Of a stretch of 64,000 bases of DNA, positions 32,252 to 43,850 are shown one piece after another. The stretch is from assembly GCA_025200525.1 (NCBI GenBank), contig CM045767.1, positions 8,291,273 through 8,355,272 on the forward strand, read 5' to 3'. The DNA comes from Camellia lanceoleosa (Eukaryota; Streptophyta; Magnoliopsida; Ericales; Theaceae). The translations under genes were made by a program, and so were the position numbers. The first letter of the stretch is position 1, and each line of letters starts with the position of its first letter. Below the pieces are notes generated by a model. It saw only the letters and a list, made by a program, of their open reading frames with translations. It was not told where the DNA came from and made no database searches.

Positions 32252-34105
32252 TATTTACTTTTGTCATTAAAGATGTTGAAATGTAATTTTTAATTGATAT
32301 ATATATATATATAGGTGTATATATATGGTTAGATATTTGTTTAGTTAAAACAAAAAAAGAGAAATATCTATAAATAGTAACCAAATAGATATTTCATTTA
32401 ACTTTTGGGAGTTCTTGGAGTTCTTGCCGTGAGGAAAGAAGAGAAAACGGGTTCCAAGTTAGTTTTTCTTGGGTTTGATCTAGTGTAAGTCATTTTTGAC
32501 CCATAGTGCTTTGGATCAAAACGTAAACGGCAGAAAAGGCATTGTTTGGCTCTAAACGGATTTAATTTCTATTGCCAAAAAAATTTGAAAGCTCCTTGGC
32601 TCGAGGCAGGGATTTTTCCTACACTTCTTTATGCACTTTTACTTGATTATATGGAGCTTAGAGTTGTATATAATTGAATTAGAATTTTTGAAAAAATTTG
32701 TGATTTATTCGCTTAAAAGAGAAATTTTGAGAAAAATAAAGAGTTGATGCCCAAATTGCAAAATTGTAAACTTGGAATATGTTTGTAAGGTTATGAAAGA
32801 TCTATGTATTAAATTTGAACAAAAATGGACTCCGACTCGATCGGTTTTGAAATTTTTACCGATTTGCGACCAAAAAAGCATTTTCAAAGAAAACAAAGGA
32901 ATTATGTTTAACTTTTGGGGATTTTGATTAAAATAGGATGTCATAGTTGAATAATTCTTAGAGAATGAGTTTGGAAAGAAAATTATGTTTTCTTGGGCAT
33001 TAATGGTATTATTTTGCTTTGTATCTGTTGGAATAAAACCAACACGGTTAGAAATGAACCTTTTGAGGTTATCGGACGTGATTGTGATATGAAAAATAGT
33101 GTAGTTGTTCATATTTGATGAGATGTGGATAGATTGTATTTATCAAAATTTTTGAAATTTAATTGTTTAAATATCTGTTTAGAAATATCTGTTTGGGCTA
33201 TCGGTGGAGGATAACCATGATTGTCGTAGAAATGCATGAGACTTAGGTAAATTGAACCACATTTCCTCATTTGTTGCATTGGACATTGCATTACATTCAT
33301 TTCATTGGAAATGTATCTGGTTTTTAGAAATGTTTGGAAATGTATTTGTTTGCGAAAAGATGAATACTTGGTAAATCTGGGTAGGGGGTGTAGAACCACG
33401 TAGTTAGGTGCCGAGCCTTCCAGTTTATTGGTAAAAATGACAGTTTTAGTACATTAGGGCCTACTTGCAGACACTCACCTAGAGATTCACAGAGCCTGTA
33501 TTCATGTAACAGATATGGTTTAAAATGGAAATGGTTTTATATTTGTTGTTGCATTTCAACATTGCATGCTTTATAAAAAGAAAGATAAGCTATTTTATCA
33601 TGAGCATGGCATGAGCACACTCCTCTTTAGTCTTGTCATGGTCCATATGTTGTGTAGTATATCTCTATTGGGTTGTGGCTCACCTTATAAGGGAAACCAT
33701 TTTAGATATAGGTGTTATGCCTCCGCTAAGGCACTAACTTGGGAGGACTCGGAGCTGAGGCTTCATTTTTTTTTTTTTTTTTTTTTATGGTTATTTATTG
33801 AATGTAAGCCCAGGGTTGTATTGTGTTGAGTTGAAACTACATTTTGTGTAACCAAGAATGTACTTGGATAAATTTGTAAGCTTGTAGGGCACTTATTATT
33901 TGTTTGGCTTCCATTTCATACTTGTTGTAAAATGCATGCTTGGGATTGGAACTGGGGCATTGAAATGTGAATAGCATGTATTTGGCATTTGGGATTAAAT
34001 GGAAATTGATGTATGCAATAGTTAGCTATATATATGTGTGTTGTTTATTAGGTGGATTTCTTGTATAAATAGATATACCCTGGCCAACTTTTTTGGGGTG
34101 TTACA
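32252..34105 (+). mobile_element. Chromovirus-type LTR, probably solo
   Basis: The right end GGGGTGTTACA at 34105 and inner blocks GGGCTATCGGTGGAGGAT (33197) and ATTGGGTTGTGGCTCACC (33668) align with the LTRs at 6652 and of element 2. A TATA box lies at 32369. The left border is a guess from TATTA at 32247-32251 matching TATTA at 34106-34110. It lacks the CGCTCGAGCG array. No primer-binding site follows, so there is no internal region. A 19-base poly-T lies inside (about 33768-33786). Confidence 0.65.
32369..32376 (+). promoter_or_regulatory. TATA box of the LTR
   Basis: TATAAATA, followed by a purine-rich leader homologous in position to the leader of the LTR at 6652. Confidence 0.55.
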
Positions 34106-34289
34106 TATTATGCCTCACATAAAAATTTAACTTAACCAAGCGACTCAAGCATTTTTGTTTTTGAATTAAACAAAATCAACAAACATAGAGCACATGGATC
34201 TAAATTCATTTTCTTTTGTTTTCTCAAGTTTTCTCGGGAACCAAATGGAGTGGAAAAGTGAAGTGTAAAATGAACTTGAAGATGAGGGA

Positions 34290-34294
34290 ACTAA
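34290..34294. other. Target site duplication ACTAA of element 1 (left)
   Basis: Identical to 46272-46276. Five bases, the size expected for Ty3/gypsy integrases. Confidence 0.95.
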
Positions 34295-36766
34295 TGTCAC
34301 GACCCAAACCCACCCCTATGGGTTTAGCACCGTAACCGGCCAGTAATCCTAGATTACCGAAGGCCGACTTAGCAATAATACAATAATACAGAGTACAGGG
34401 GCTTGGGGGAAGCCAATACAGTAAATAAACAATATCCAATGAGCTGTGACAGTCTGTATGCCAAAAAGATTTTTCATACATTTATACAGAACAGTATACA
34501 AAACATTTACAAACATTCAGAACAGGGATCGTGTCCCTATTAACTAGTACAGTGCAGCTTATACAGTCTATACAATAAACAAAGCAGTACAGGAGGGGGA
34601 ACACTAAACACCCCTAGCCTTAGCTTGGCAGGCTCGGAACCCCGCAGTGAGGCACAGTGGTTGGCTTGACAAAACTAGAGTTTACCCCGACGCTTCAAGC
34701 ATTGGTCCGGTGCCTGTATACCTATATATATATATATATGAGCAGTGAGCTAAAGCCCAGTGAATAACATAAAGCGTAAAGGGGTTTAGAATGAATGTCT
34801 TTACAATAATAAAAACAATTCATTTCAATCAGTGTTTCAGTTGTTCAGTACAGTAAACAGTCATATGTGGTACATCCATTAGCATAACAGTAAATAGTAG
34901 GTCTAAAAGACCGAACAGTAAATGATGGCCATCAATCAGTAAACAATAGTGGTTCCAACGAGGGAACCGACAGAGATCTCTGTAACAGTAACAGTAAACA
35001 GTAGGTGCTAAGGATGCCACAGTACAGTTCAAAATATAGGACATACATTCATTCAATCAACAATATCAGTTCAGTAAACAGTTCAGTTCAGTATTCAGAA
35101 GATAATCATTTTGAACATATCTTTACCCAATTGTTACTCACAAAGTTCTGGGCTACAGTGAACTAGAGCGTCTCCTCGGATTGCCAACCCTATACAGTTA
35201 ACAGATTGAACACACACTAAGTTATACAGTTGGGAAAGATAATAATTTAATCCCTAATTTGCCTCGGTGTGTTCTACATCTATATTCTCTTTAAGATGCC
35301 TTAAATATGCCCTAGGAATGCCTAGGATAGAAAGAGGATACAAAGATGCACTTTTGGACACTTTACAAAATTTGCTGAAAACAGGGGTCTCGCTCGAGCG
35401 AGGATTCCTTCGCTCGAGCGGACATGCAGACAAAGGAGCTCCGCTCGAGCATGGATTCCGTCACTCGAGCGGAATGTGTGCTACAGTAAAAATACTGCAT
35501 GCTCAAGATTTACGCTCGATGCTCGCTCGAGCGTGAGACACATCGCTCGAGCGTAGGTCCCTTCGCTCAAGCGTACGCCTGCGCGCACCAAGATTCTAAG
35601 AGCTTGCAATTTACGCTCGAGCCGCCATTCTGTCACTCGAGTGTAGCTCAGAGTAAACGGTGGTTGCTCGAGCGCAGAATCCTTCGCTCGAGCGAAGAAG
35701 CAAAATCTGGAATTTCCAGATTTGCCTCCCAAGCTCAAACCAAGCATTCTACAGCTCTAAACTCGACCTCTTGGGCCCAATTTCTGGAAAACACATCCAA
35801 ACTCAATATACAACAAGTTTCAAAGCTCAATTTTGTGAATTTAAAGCCCAAGGGTGAGTCAATTAAAAACAATTTCAAAGCCATTTTTATGAACATGAAG
35901 AACATGCAAACATGCATGAATTCAAATCATTTCAAAGCTTCAATTTGATGCTCTTGTGAGCCAATTGTTCCAAAAATAAGTTGAAAACATGGACCATTGC
36001 AAAATTATGAACATGCATGTGAGGAATGATGAATTACAACCTCAAAACTGGACAATATGCACATGCATGCAACAATTGAGCTCTGATTCAACATTATTGA
36101 ACTAATTCATGCCTTAACTCTACAATTAGACTTGAATCATGTAAGAACAATCTTAAATACAACAATGAGAGGTTCAATTACCTTACTTAGGTCTTGCAAT
36201 TCAAGTCTAGAGGCTCAATTGACAATCTACACTTCAATTCTACCAAGTTCTCAAGCCAAAGCAAGATGGAGCAGGATGAATTCAATTCTCTCAAGTCTCT
36301 CTCTCTCTTGGTCGGTTGCTCTCAAGAAAATAGGCTGAGGAAAAGTTTTGATTCAAGTGTACAAGGCTCAAATGTGTATAGTCTACATGGCCCACTAACA
36401 ATGGCAATTCTGTAAATAAGCCTAACTCTTTGACTAGCTTTATTTTGATCTATTTTAATCATACTAAATCACTTTTTAAATAAATATACCATAAAATCAC
36501 ATAAATTCTCATGATCCTAAATCATCAATAAATTTCCGGTTCGACCGCCGATAAGGCCTTCAATTATCAATTTAAGCACAAAACATGAACAGATCAATTA
36601 ACAATCAACAGATAGAAAATGCATTTAAACAAATACCGTCAATCAATCAGTTTCAGATTTCAGTCAGTCAATTCATTATTTCGATTACTTCAGTTATCAA
36701 TCATAATCAGTCTCGGTTTGGCAATAATCGGCAGTTTATCGGTAAACAGTGGTGAGGGTTATTACA
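34295..36766 (-). mobile_element. Element 1 3' LTR (2472 bp)
   Basis: On the + strand it begins TGTCACGACCCAAACCC and ends GGGTTATTACA; on the coding strand it is TGTAATAACCC to GTGACA (canonical TG..CA). It aligns with 43851-46271 along its length. It carries a CGCTCGAGCG array and the block AGCTAAAGCCCAGTGAATAA, which corresponds to the conserved block in the other LTR families. Confidence 0.95.
35390..35700. repeat. CGCTCGAGCG palindrome array (element 1, 3' LTR)
   Basis: About ten copies of CGCTCGAGCG or one-base variants spaced 15-60 bp, in pairs around short AT-rich spacers such as AGGATTCCTT. All are self-complementary, with an XhoI-like CTCGAG core. Confidence 0.9.
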
Positions 36767-36779
36767 GTCTTCCCTCCTT
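36767..36779 (-). other. Polypurine tract of element 1
   Basis: On the minus strand AAGGAGGGAAGAC directly precedes the 3' LTR start TGTAATAACC. Confidence 0.85.
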
Positions 36780-36788
36780 AAAAAGAGT

Positions 36789-37076
36789 TTAGTCCTCTAA
36801 ACTTGAGTTACCTTCATTCTGGAAGAAAACAGGATTCAGTGGAAACAATTCAGGATATCTCTTAGCCATGTCATCTTCCCTTTCCCAAGTAGCATACACG
36901 CCACCATGGTTTTTCCAGTCAACTTTTACTAACGGGATTTCTTTGTTCCTCAATTTCTTGATCCGTCTGTTTACAATCTGTATAGGCCGTTCCTCGTAAG
37001 TGTAGTCATCACTCAATACTACCCGAGTAGGCTCAATCACATGGAAAGGATCCCAGAGATAATCTCTCAACATAGA
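36789..37076 (-). pseudogene. Element 1 pol end: chromodomain-like tail
   Basis: The minus-strand frame holds EERPIQIVNRR, LVKVDWKNHG and YATWERE, the integrase tail and chromodomain-like segment of Tekay-type chromoviruses, thought to guide insertion to heterochromatin. It ends at a stop at 36789. The solo LTR at 37077 cuts it from the rest of pol. The same frame resumes beyond the solo LTR once one ATAGA copy is discounted. Confidence 0.9.
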
Positions 37077-39403
37077 TGTCACGACCCAAACCCGGCCCTA
37101 TAGGTTTAGCACCGTAACGAATCCAAGAATCCGAGATGACCAAGGCCCGCTATGATGTCTGATAAAAGCGAGTTCGTGGCTTGGCGGAAGCCATTACAGT
37201 AAATAAATAATGTCCATTGAGCGGTGACAGTCTGTATGCCAAAAAGATTTTTCATGCATTCATACATTCAAACAGTATAGTCTATACAAAATTCTGATCA
37301 CACAAGGTCTGAGGACTTAATCTCTTGATAACAAGATGCTTAGTAGCCGATCTATACAGTGATTCCAAAATAGTACGGAGACAGACGGGGGGAAAATAAA
37401 ACACCCCAAAGCCATAACATGGCAACTCGGAACCTCGCAGTGAGGCACAAAGGCTGGCTTGACAAAACTGGAGTCTAACCCATGCTCCTAGCTCCGGTCT
37501 GGTGGCTGAGCACCTACATATATATATAAACAGTGAGCTAAAGCCCAGTGAATAACATAATGCGTAAAGAGGTTAAGAATGAAATGTCCTTACAGTAATG
37601 AAAACAGTTCATTAAACAGTATTTGATCTTTCAATGTAAGCTTATTCAGTCATATGTGGTACATCCATTAGCATAGCAGAAAACAGTATGTGTTAAAGAC
37701 CCAACAGTAATGATGGCCATCAATCAGTAAACAGAAAAGGTTCCACGAGGGAACCGACAGAGATCTCTATGCTTGATAAAGATGTGAGAGGTGCTAAGGA
37801 TGCCACAGTACATTTCAGGATATAGGACATACATTCAATCAAATAACAATAATCATTTCAAAAAACAGTTCCGTAAACAGTCAGAAAACATTTTCAATTG
37901 AACATATCTTTACACAATTGTTACTCACAGAGTTTGGGCTACAGTACGCTAGAGCGTGTCTCTCCAGTCGCCAACCCTACACAGTTCACAGGTTGAACAC
38001 ACACTAAGCTACACAGTTGGAAAATATCATAACTTAATCCCTAATTTTCCTTGGTGTGTTCTGCATCTATATCCTCATTAAGATGTCTTAAACTAGGCCT
38101 AAGAATGCCTAGAATGGGATGAGGATGCAAAAATACACTTAGAAACATTTTGCAAAGTTTGCTAAAAAGAGGAGCCTCGCTCGAGCGAGCTTCCAAAATC
38201 AAAGGCTTCGCTCGAGCGAGAAATCCTTCGCTCGAGCGGTCTGTCGAAACAGTAAAAGTACTGGATGCTGAAATTTTACGCTCGAGCCACCAATTCTACG
38301 CTCGAGCGTAGTTTCGAACAAAGGTTGGTCGCTCGAGCGAAGAAGCCAAATTCTGGAATTTCCAGATTTGTCTCCTAAGCTCAAACCAAGCATTCTTTCA
38401 CTCAAAACTCGACCTCTTGGGCCCAAATTCTGGAAAACACATCTAAATTCAATGTATAACAAGTTTCAAAGCTCAATTTATGAATTCAAGCCCCAAAAGT
38501 GAGTCAATTAAAACCATTTTTCAAACCCATTTTTCATGAACATGGAGAATATGCAACATGCATGGATTCAAACCAAATTCAACCTTCAAAGCTTGTCCAA
38601 ATGGACTCATTTCTTCAAGAACATGATGAATTCATGGACTCAAGTCTATTTATGAACATGCATGTACATTTTACCATGGATTCAACTCAAAACTCATCAA
38701 TTCAAACATGCATGCATGAATTAAACTCCATATCAACACTTTTGAACCAATTCATGTCTTAACTCTACAATTTAACTTGACTCATGCAAGAAAAACCTTA
38801 AATGCAACAATGGGAGATTCAATTACCTTGCCTAAGTCTTCAATTACAAGTGTAGAGGCTCAAACAAGCAAGAGCTCTTCTAATCTTCTTAATTTCCAAG
38901 CAATATCATAAAATGCACTCAATTCTCTCTTACTCCCTCTCGTGGTCTGCTAGAATGAAGTAAAGGGCTGAGAGATGTTCTAATTCAAGTGTGTATAAGG
39001 TTCAAGGAACAAGAATAAACAAAGCCCACTCAATGGCAATTCCGTAATTACAGCAACTTAGGTGTTTAACTTATTTTAATCTAATTTAGTCATACCTAAT
39101 CACATTTTAGATAAATATACCATAAAATCAGATAAATTCTACTGATTATGAAACACTAAACAATTTTCAGTTCGGTCGCCGATAAGGCCTCCAATTTGCA
39201 GTTTAAACATAAAAACACGAATAGATAATTAAATAATCGAAAAGACAAAAATGCAATACAATAAACATGCTCAGTCAATTCGGTTTAGATTTTCAATCAG
39301 TCCTTTCAGTACTTCAGTTGGTTCAATTATCAGTCATAAGCGGTCGGTTTAGCGATGTCGGTATGTAATTGATAATTTATCGGTGCGATATGGGGTTGTT
39401 ACA
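37077..39403 (-). mobile_element. Solo LTR nested in element 1 pol, TSD ATAGA
   Basis: It begins TGTCACGACCC and ends GGTTGTTACA on the + strand, 2327 bp, with ATAGA at 37072-37076 and 39404-39408. It is related to the element 1 LTRs but clearly diverged, so it is another member or subfamily. Only one LTR and no internal region remain, the product of LTR-LTR recombination after insertion. It carries its own CGCTCGAGCG array (38176-38345). Confidence 0.95.
38176..38345. repeat. CGCTCGAGCG palindrome array (solo LTR)
   Basis: Six or so copies of CGCTCGAGCG or variants at the position equivalent to the arrays in the element 1 LTRs. Confidence 0.85.
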
Positions 39404-40434
39404 ATAGAGATGTGGAAGACGTTGTGCATATGCTCCATTTCAGGAGGAAGCGCAACTTGATATGCCACCGGATTGATTTTCTCAATAATCTCATACGGCT
39501 CGACATATCTCGGCGCTAACTTGCCTTTGACTCCAAAACGAGTCTGGCCTTTCATTGGTGTCACTTTCACAAAAACGTGATCTCCCACTTCATATTCTCT
39601 GTCTCACCTTCTGACATCTGCATAACTTTTCTGTCTGCTCTGTGCAGTTTTTAGTCGCTGCTGTATCAGTTTTACTTTCTCAGCCGTTTCATAAACAATC
39701 TCGGGCCCAATCAAAGGCCTATCTCCAACTTTTGCCCAGCAAATTGGAGATCTACATTTTCTGCCATATAATTCCTCGAAAGGCGCCATACCAATACTTG
39801 AATGAAAGCTATTATTGTAGGCAAATTCAGCCAATGGCAAATGGCTTTCCCAGTTTCCCTGAAAATTAAGGACACACATTCTCAGTAAATCCTCCAGTGT
39901 CTGGATGGTCCTTTCTGACTGGCCATCTGTTTGAGGATGATAAGCACTACTCAATTTTAGTTCAGTACCCAATGCAGTCTGCAAGCTTTGCCAAAACCTC
40001 AATATAAACTTCGAATCCCTGTCAGAAACAATGGATACAGGCACTCCATGCAATCTAACAATTTCATCAATATAAATTACAGCCAACTTGTCTGCATTAT
40101 AAATTGTCTTGACAGGTAAGAAGTGAGCAGATTTGGTCAGTCTATCGACAATAACCCAAATTGAATCCATATCTTTTCTAGAGCGAGGCAATCCAACGAT
40201 AAAATCCATCGTGATATGCTCCTATTTCCACTCCAGTATGGGTAAGGGTTGCAGTAAGCCTGCGGGTTGCTGATGTTCAGATTTGACTTGTTGGCAATGA
40301 AGACATTTTGATACAAACTCGGCAATTTCTTTCTTCATTCCTGGCCACCAGAAATTCAGTTTCAAATCTTGATACATCTTCGTGTTCCCCGGGTGAATAG
40401 AAAATTTTGAATTGTGGCCCTCTTGCAGAACTCT
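39404..40434 (-). pseudogene. Element 1 integrase (core and C-terminal part), broken
   Basis: From 40434 downwards the minus strand carries the integrase zinc-binding region ([14 protein letters not shown], read after a frameshift), then [25 protein letters not shown] and [13 protein letters not shown]. The catalytic Asp to Glu spacing is the usual 35 residues. TAG at 40222-40224 replaces Trp just before MDF, and TGA at 39604-39606 interrupts the segment before the GDHVFVKV block (up to 39588). The last codons run into the solo LTR. The integrase inserts element DNA into the nuclear genome; this copy cannot. Confidence 0.9.
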
Positions 40435-41690
40435 TCTTTTTCAATTCAGTATCATTCGGTACACACAGTCTTTCTTGAAATTTCAGTACATTATTTTCAA
40501 ATTTGAATCCCGGTCTCGGTTTAGATTCCCTCTCTTCGATGATCTTCTTCAAGAAGTCATCCTGTTGCTGTTTCTCTTTAATTTCCTCAATCAATGCCGG
40601 TTGAGCAGAAATAGCAGCCATTGTGCCACCTTGTTCTCTCAAAACAATTTCAATTTCAGATTTTTCAAGTTCACAAAGCAACTCTTTCTTTCCGGTGAGC
40701 AAACAAGCTAAGTTCCCAATCGATTTCCGATTCAATGCATCGGCAACGGTGTTGGCTTTTCCCGGGTGATACAGAATCTGTAGGTCATAGTCTTTGATCA
40801 ATTCTAGCCATCTCCGCAGTCTCATGTTCAGTTCTTTCTGGGTGAAGAAATACTTCAGGCTCTTGTGGTCGGTATATACTTCACATGTTGCCCCATACAG
40901 GTAGTGACGCCAGATTTTTAGTGTAAACACTACTGCAGCAAGTTCCAGATCATGGGTCGGGTAGTTCTTTTCATGCAGTCTCAGTTGTCGGGAAGCATAA
41001 GCAATAACTCTCCCATTCTGCATTAAAACACACCCCAAACCCTTATGAGAAGCATCACTAAATACAGTATAACCATCCATACTTGAAGGTAGGGTAAGGA
41101 CCGGTGCAGTCACAAGTCGAGTTTTCAACTCTTGAAATGCTGATTCTCTTTGGTCAGTCCAGTTAAATGATGTCCCCTTCTGAGTTAATTGGGTCAATGG
41201 TAAGGCAATTTTGGAGAAATCTTTGACAAATCTTCTATAATATCCAGCCAATCCCAAAAAGCTTCGGACTTCTGTCACATTTGTTGGTCTAGGCCAGTTC
41301 ACTACAGCATCAATTTTCTGCGGATCAACAGAAATTCCATCTTTGCTAACATGCCCCAAAAACATAATATGATCAAGCCAAAACTCACATTTAGACAGTT
41401 TAACATACAGTTTCTGTTCTCTTAGGGTCTGCAGGGCAAGTCTTAGATGATGTTCATGTTCTTCTATACTTTTGGAGTAAATCAATATGTCATCAATGAA
41501 TACCACAATAAAGTCATCAAGGTACGGTTTAAAGATTCTATTCACGAGGTCCATAAATGCTGCAGGTGCATTGGTAACTCCAAAAGGCATAACTAAAAAT
41601 TCGTAATGTCCATACCTCGTTCTATAAGCAGTTTTATCAATGTCTTCTGGTTTAATTTTCAGTTGATGGTACCCCGATCTGAGATCAATC
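40435..41690 (-). pseudogene. Element 1 reverse transcriptase (palm) and RNase H
   Basis: The frame opening at 41590 contains VTNAPAAFM and the catalytic [10 protein letters not shown] (residues 30-39), then the connection domain and RNase H with Asp179, Glu216, Asp241 and Asp284 in the expected order. So the RNase H site is intact in sequence. A one-base loss near 41690 separates it from the upstream frame, and a one-base gain near 40435 throws the following integrase out of frame. Confidence 0.92.
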
Positions 41691-43644
41691 TGGAAAACAC
41701 TTGAGCACCCTGTAACTGATCAAATAAATCATCAATACGCGGTAATGGGTATTTATTTTTCACAGTTACCTTGTTCAATTCACGGTAATCAATACACAGT
41801 CTCAGTGAGCCGTCTTTCTTCTTTACAAACAAAATCGGTGCGCCCCATGGTGAAGTACTGGGCCTGATAAACTTCTTGTCTAATAGTTCTTGCAATTGTA
41901 CTTTCAATTCTTTTAATTCAGTTGGAGCCATTCTGTAAGGAGCTTTCGATATAGGCTGTGTACCCGGAATCACATCAACGATGAACGCAATCTCCCTGTC
42001 AATCAAATCCCCTGGCAGATTATCTGGAAATACATCTGGGAATTCTCTGACTATAGGAATACAGTTCACATCAGTTTTAACATCAGTAGACACAGTCAAC
42101 ACGAAACACAGATATCCTTTACACCCATTTATGATCAATTTAACAGTTTTCATAGATGAAATCAAGTACAGGGGAGGTACTACCCCAACCCCATTAAACA
42201 CAAATTCGGGTAACCTAGGTAGGCGGAAAACAACTTGCTTTGTCACACAGTCAATGGTGGCATGATATTTTTGTAACCAGTCCATCCCCAATATTACATT
42301 AAAGTGATCAATGTTCAATGGCAGTAAATCAATAAACAGATGCATATCCCCAACAATGATTTCACATACAGGGTACATATAAGCACATGTCATGGATCCT
42401 CCTACGGGTGATGATACAGCTAGCAAATAGTTCATAGGTTCTAAAGGTCTATTCAATTTCCATGAAAAAGCATGCGATACATAGGAATGTATAGACCCCG
42501 AATCAATCAGTACATATGCATTTTGAGTACAAATAGAGAGGATACCTGACACAACGGTCTCAGTATTTTGCACGTCTCTCGGTACTAGGGCGAACACTCG
42601 GCCCTGCCTCATAGGCTCTTTCCCGGTAGCTTTGGGGTTCAGTTTTGGTGCTACAGTTGATGCTGCTGCGCTTGGTCCAGCTTTTCTATTGGTTTGCGGA
42701 GCAGAGGGGCAGTCTTTAACCATGTGGCCCACCTTGCCACACCTGTAACAAGCACCAGATAGTTTATAACAAACTCCCTTATGATTCTTACCACATTCAG
42801 AACAGGGTGGTATGGAACCACTCCCTTGGCTGGGGCTAATTGTTGGCCCCGTATTCTGTTTCTTATTTGATGGGTTATGCTTGCCTTTCTTGAACTTGAA
42901 ATCCTGCCTTTTACTACGCCATTCAGATACTGGCGTTTCAGATTGTTTCACAGCTTCGATGTTCGACTCAGCCATCAAAGCTCGGTCAAGAACATTCACA
43001 TAGCTCAGTAGCTTCAAAACACTAATTCGATCCAGTATAGCAACATTAAGGCCGCCTTCAAACCTCCTGGCCTTCTAATAGTCAGTGTCCATCATGTGTG
43101 GTGCATATCTAGCAAGTTCAGTAAATTTTGTCTCGTATTCTGCCACTGACATAATGCCTTGTTTCAGTTGCTCAAATTCAGTCACTTTTTTGTCCCTAAC
43201 ACACTGAGGGAAATACTTTTCAAAGAAGGCTCCCTTGAATTGAGCCCATGTCAGAACGGTGTTGGTGTCACAGACTAGCATCCACCACATTCTGGCTTCT
43301 TCTTACAAGGTGAAGGTAGCTAACAGTACTTTGTGTGCCTCCGAGCATAGAAACACTTCAAACAATTTCTCTATCTCCAAAACCCATGCCTCAGCTTTTA
43401 ACGGTTCAAGGCCTCCGTGAAAGGATGGCGGTTTCAGTTTGTTGAACCCCTGGGTAAGAGCAATTATGTCCCCATCATTCACATTGACATTCTGTTCCGG
43501 CTGTACCGGAGGAGGAGGTGGGGGCTGTTGGTTCTGTTGTTGCTCTAATCTTGCAGTTAACAGTTCCATCATTCTTTCCATTCTTGCCATTCTTGTCATT
43601 CTTGCCTCAGTGGATGAGGATTCAGATTCATTTGCATTATCCAT
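41691..43644 (-). pseudogene. Element 1 gag, protease and start of reverse transcriptase
   Basis: One frame from ATG at 43644, interrupted by TAA at 43303-43305 and TAG at 43075-43077. Gag has a Pro/Gln-rich N-terminus, then the FFEKYFP and LARYAPHMM blocks of the gypsy gag domain, a basic stretch and a CCHC zinc knuckle (Cys-x2-Cys-x4-His-x4-Cys, about 42709-42750). The protease follows with VLIDSGS (Asp at 42502-42504) and ILGMDWL. The RT start carries [16 protein letters not shown] and [11 protein letters not shown]. Gag and pol are in one frame, as usual in this branch. Confidence 0.92.
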
Positions 43645-43835
43645 TTCTCTATAAGCAGTTATAACAATTATAAGCATATACAGTTACATACTTAAACAAT
43701 TTGACACATTAGCATATATCCAGTCCTGTCATAACCACACACTTTTCATGCTCATGTAATGCCCTAATTGCTTTTCTAGGACACCCTATAGCTCATTTGG
43801 ACACGTGTGTGCTGTATAACTCGTGGTTAAGTATC

Positions 43836-43847
43836 GCTCTGATACCA
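43836..43847 (-). other. Primer-binding site of element 1 (initiator tRNA-Met)
   Basis: On the minus strand TGGTATCAGAGC lies three bases after the 5' LTR end. It is complementary to the 3' end of plant initiator tRNA-Met. Confidence 0.9.
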
Positions 43848-43850
43848 TTC

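Noticed and set aside
36132..36415. ORFs repeated at 36132 and 45635
   Set aside because: They are the two copies of the same LTR stretch of element 1, with no domain; chance frames.
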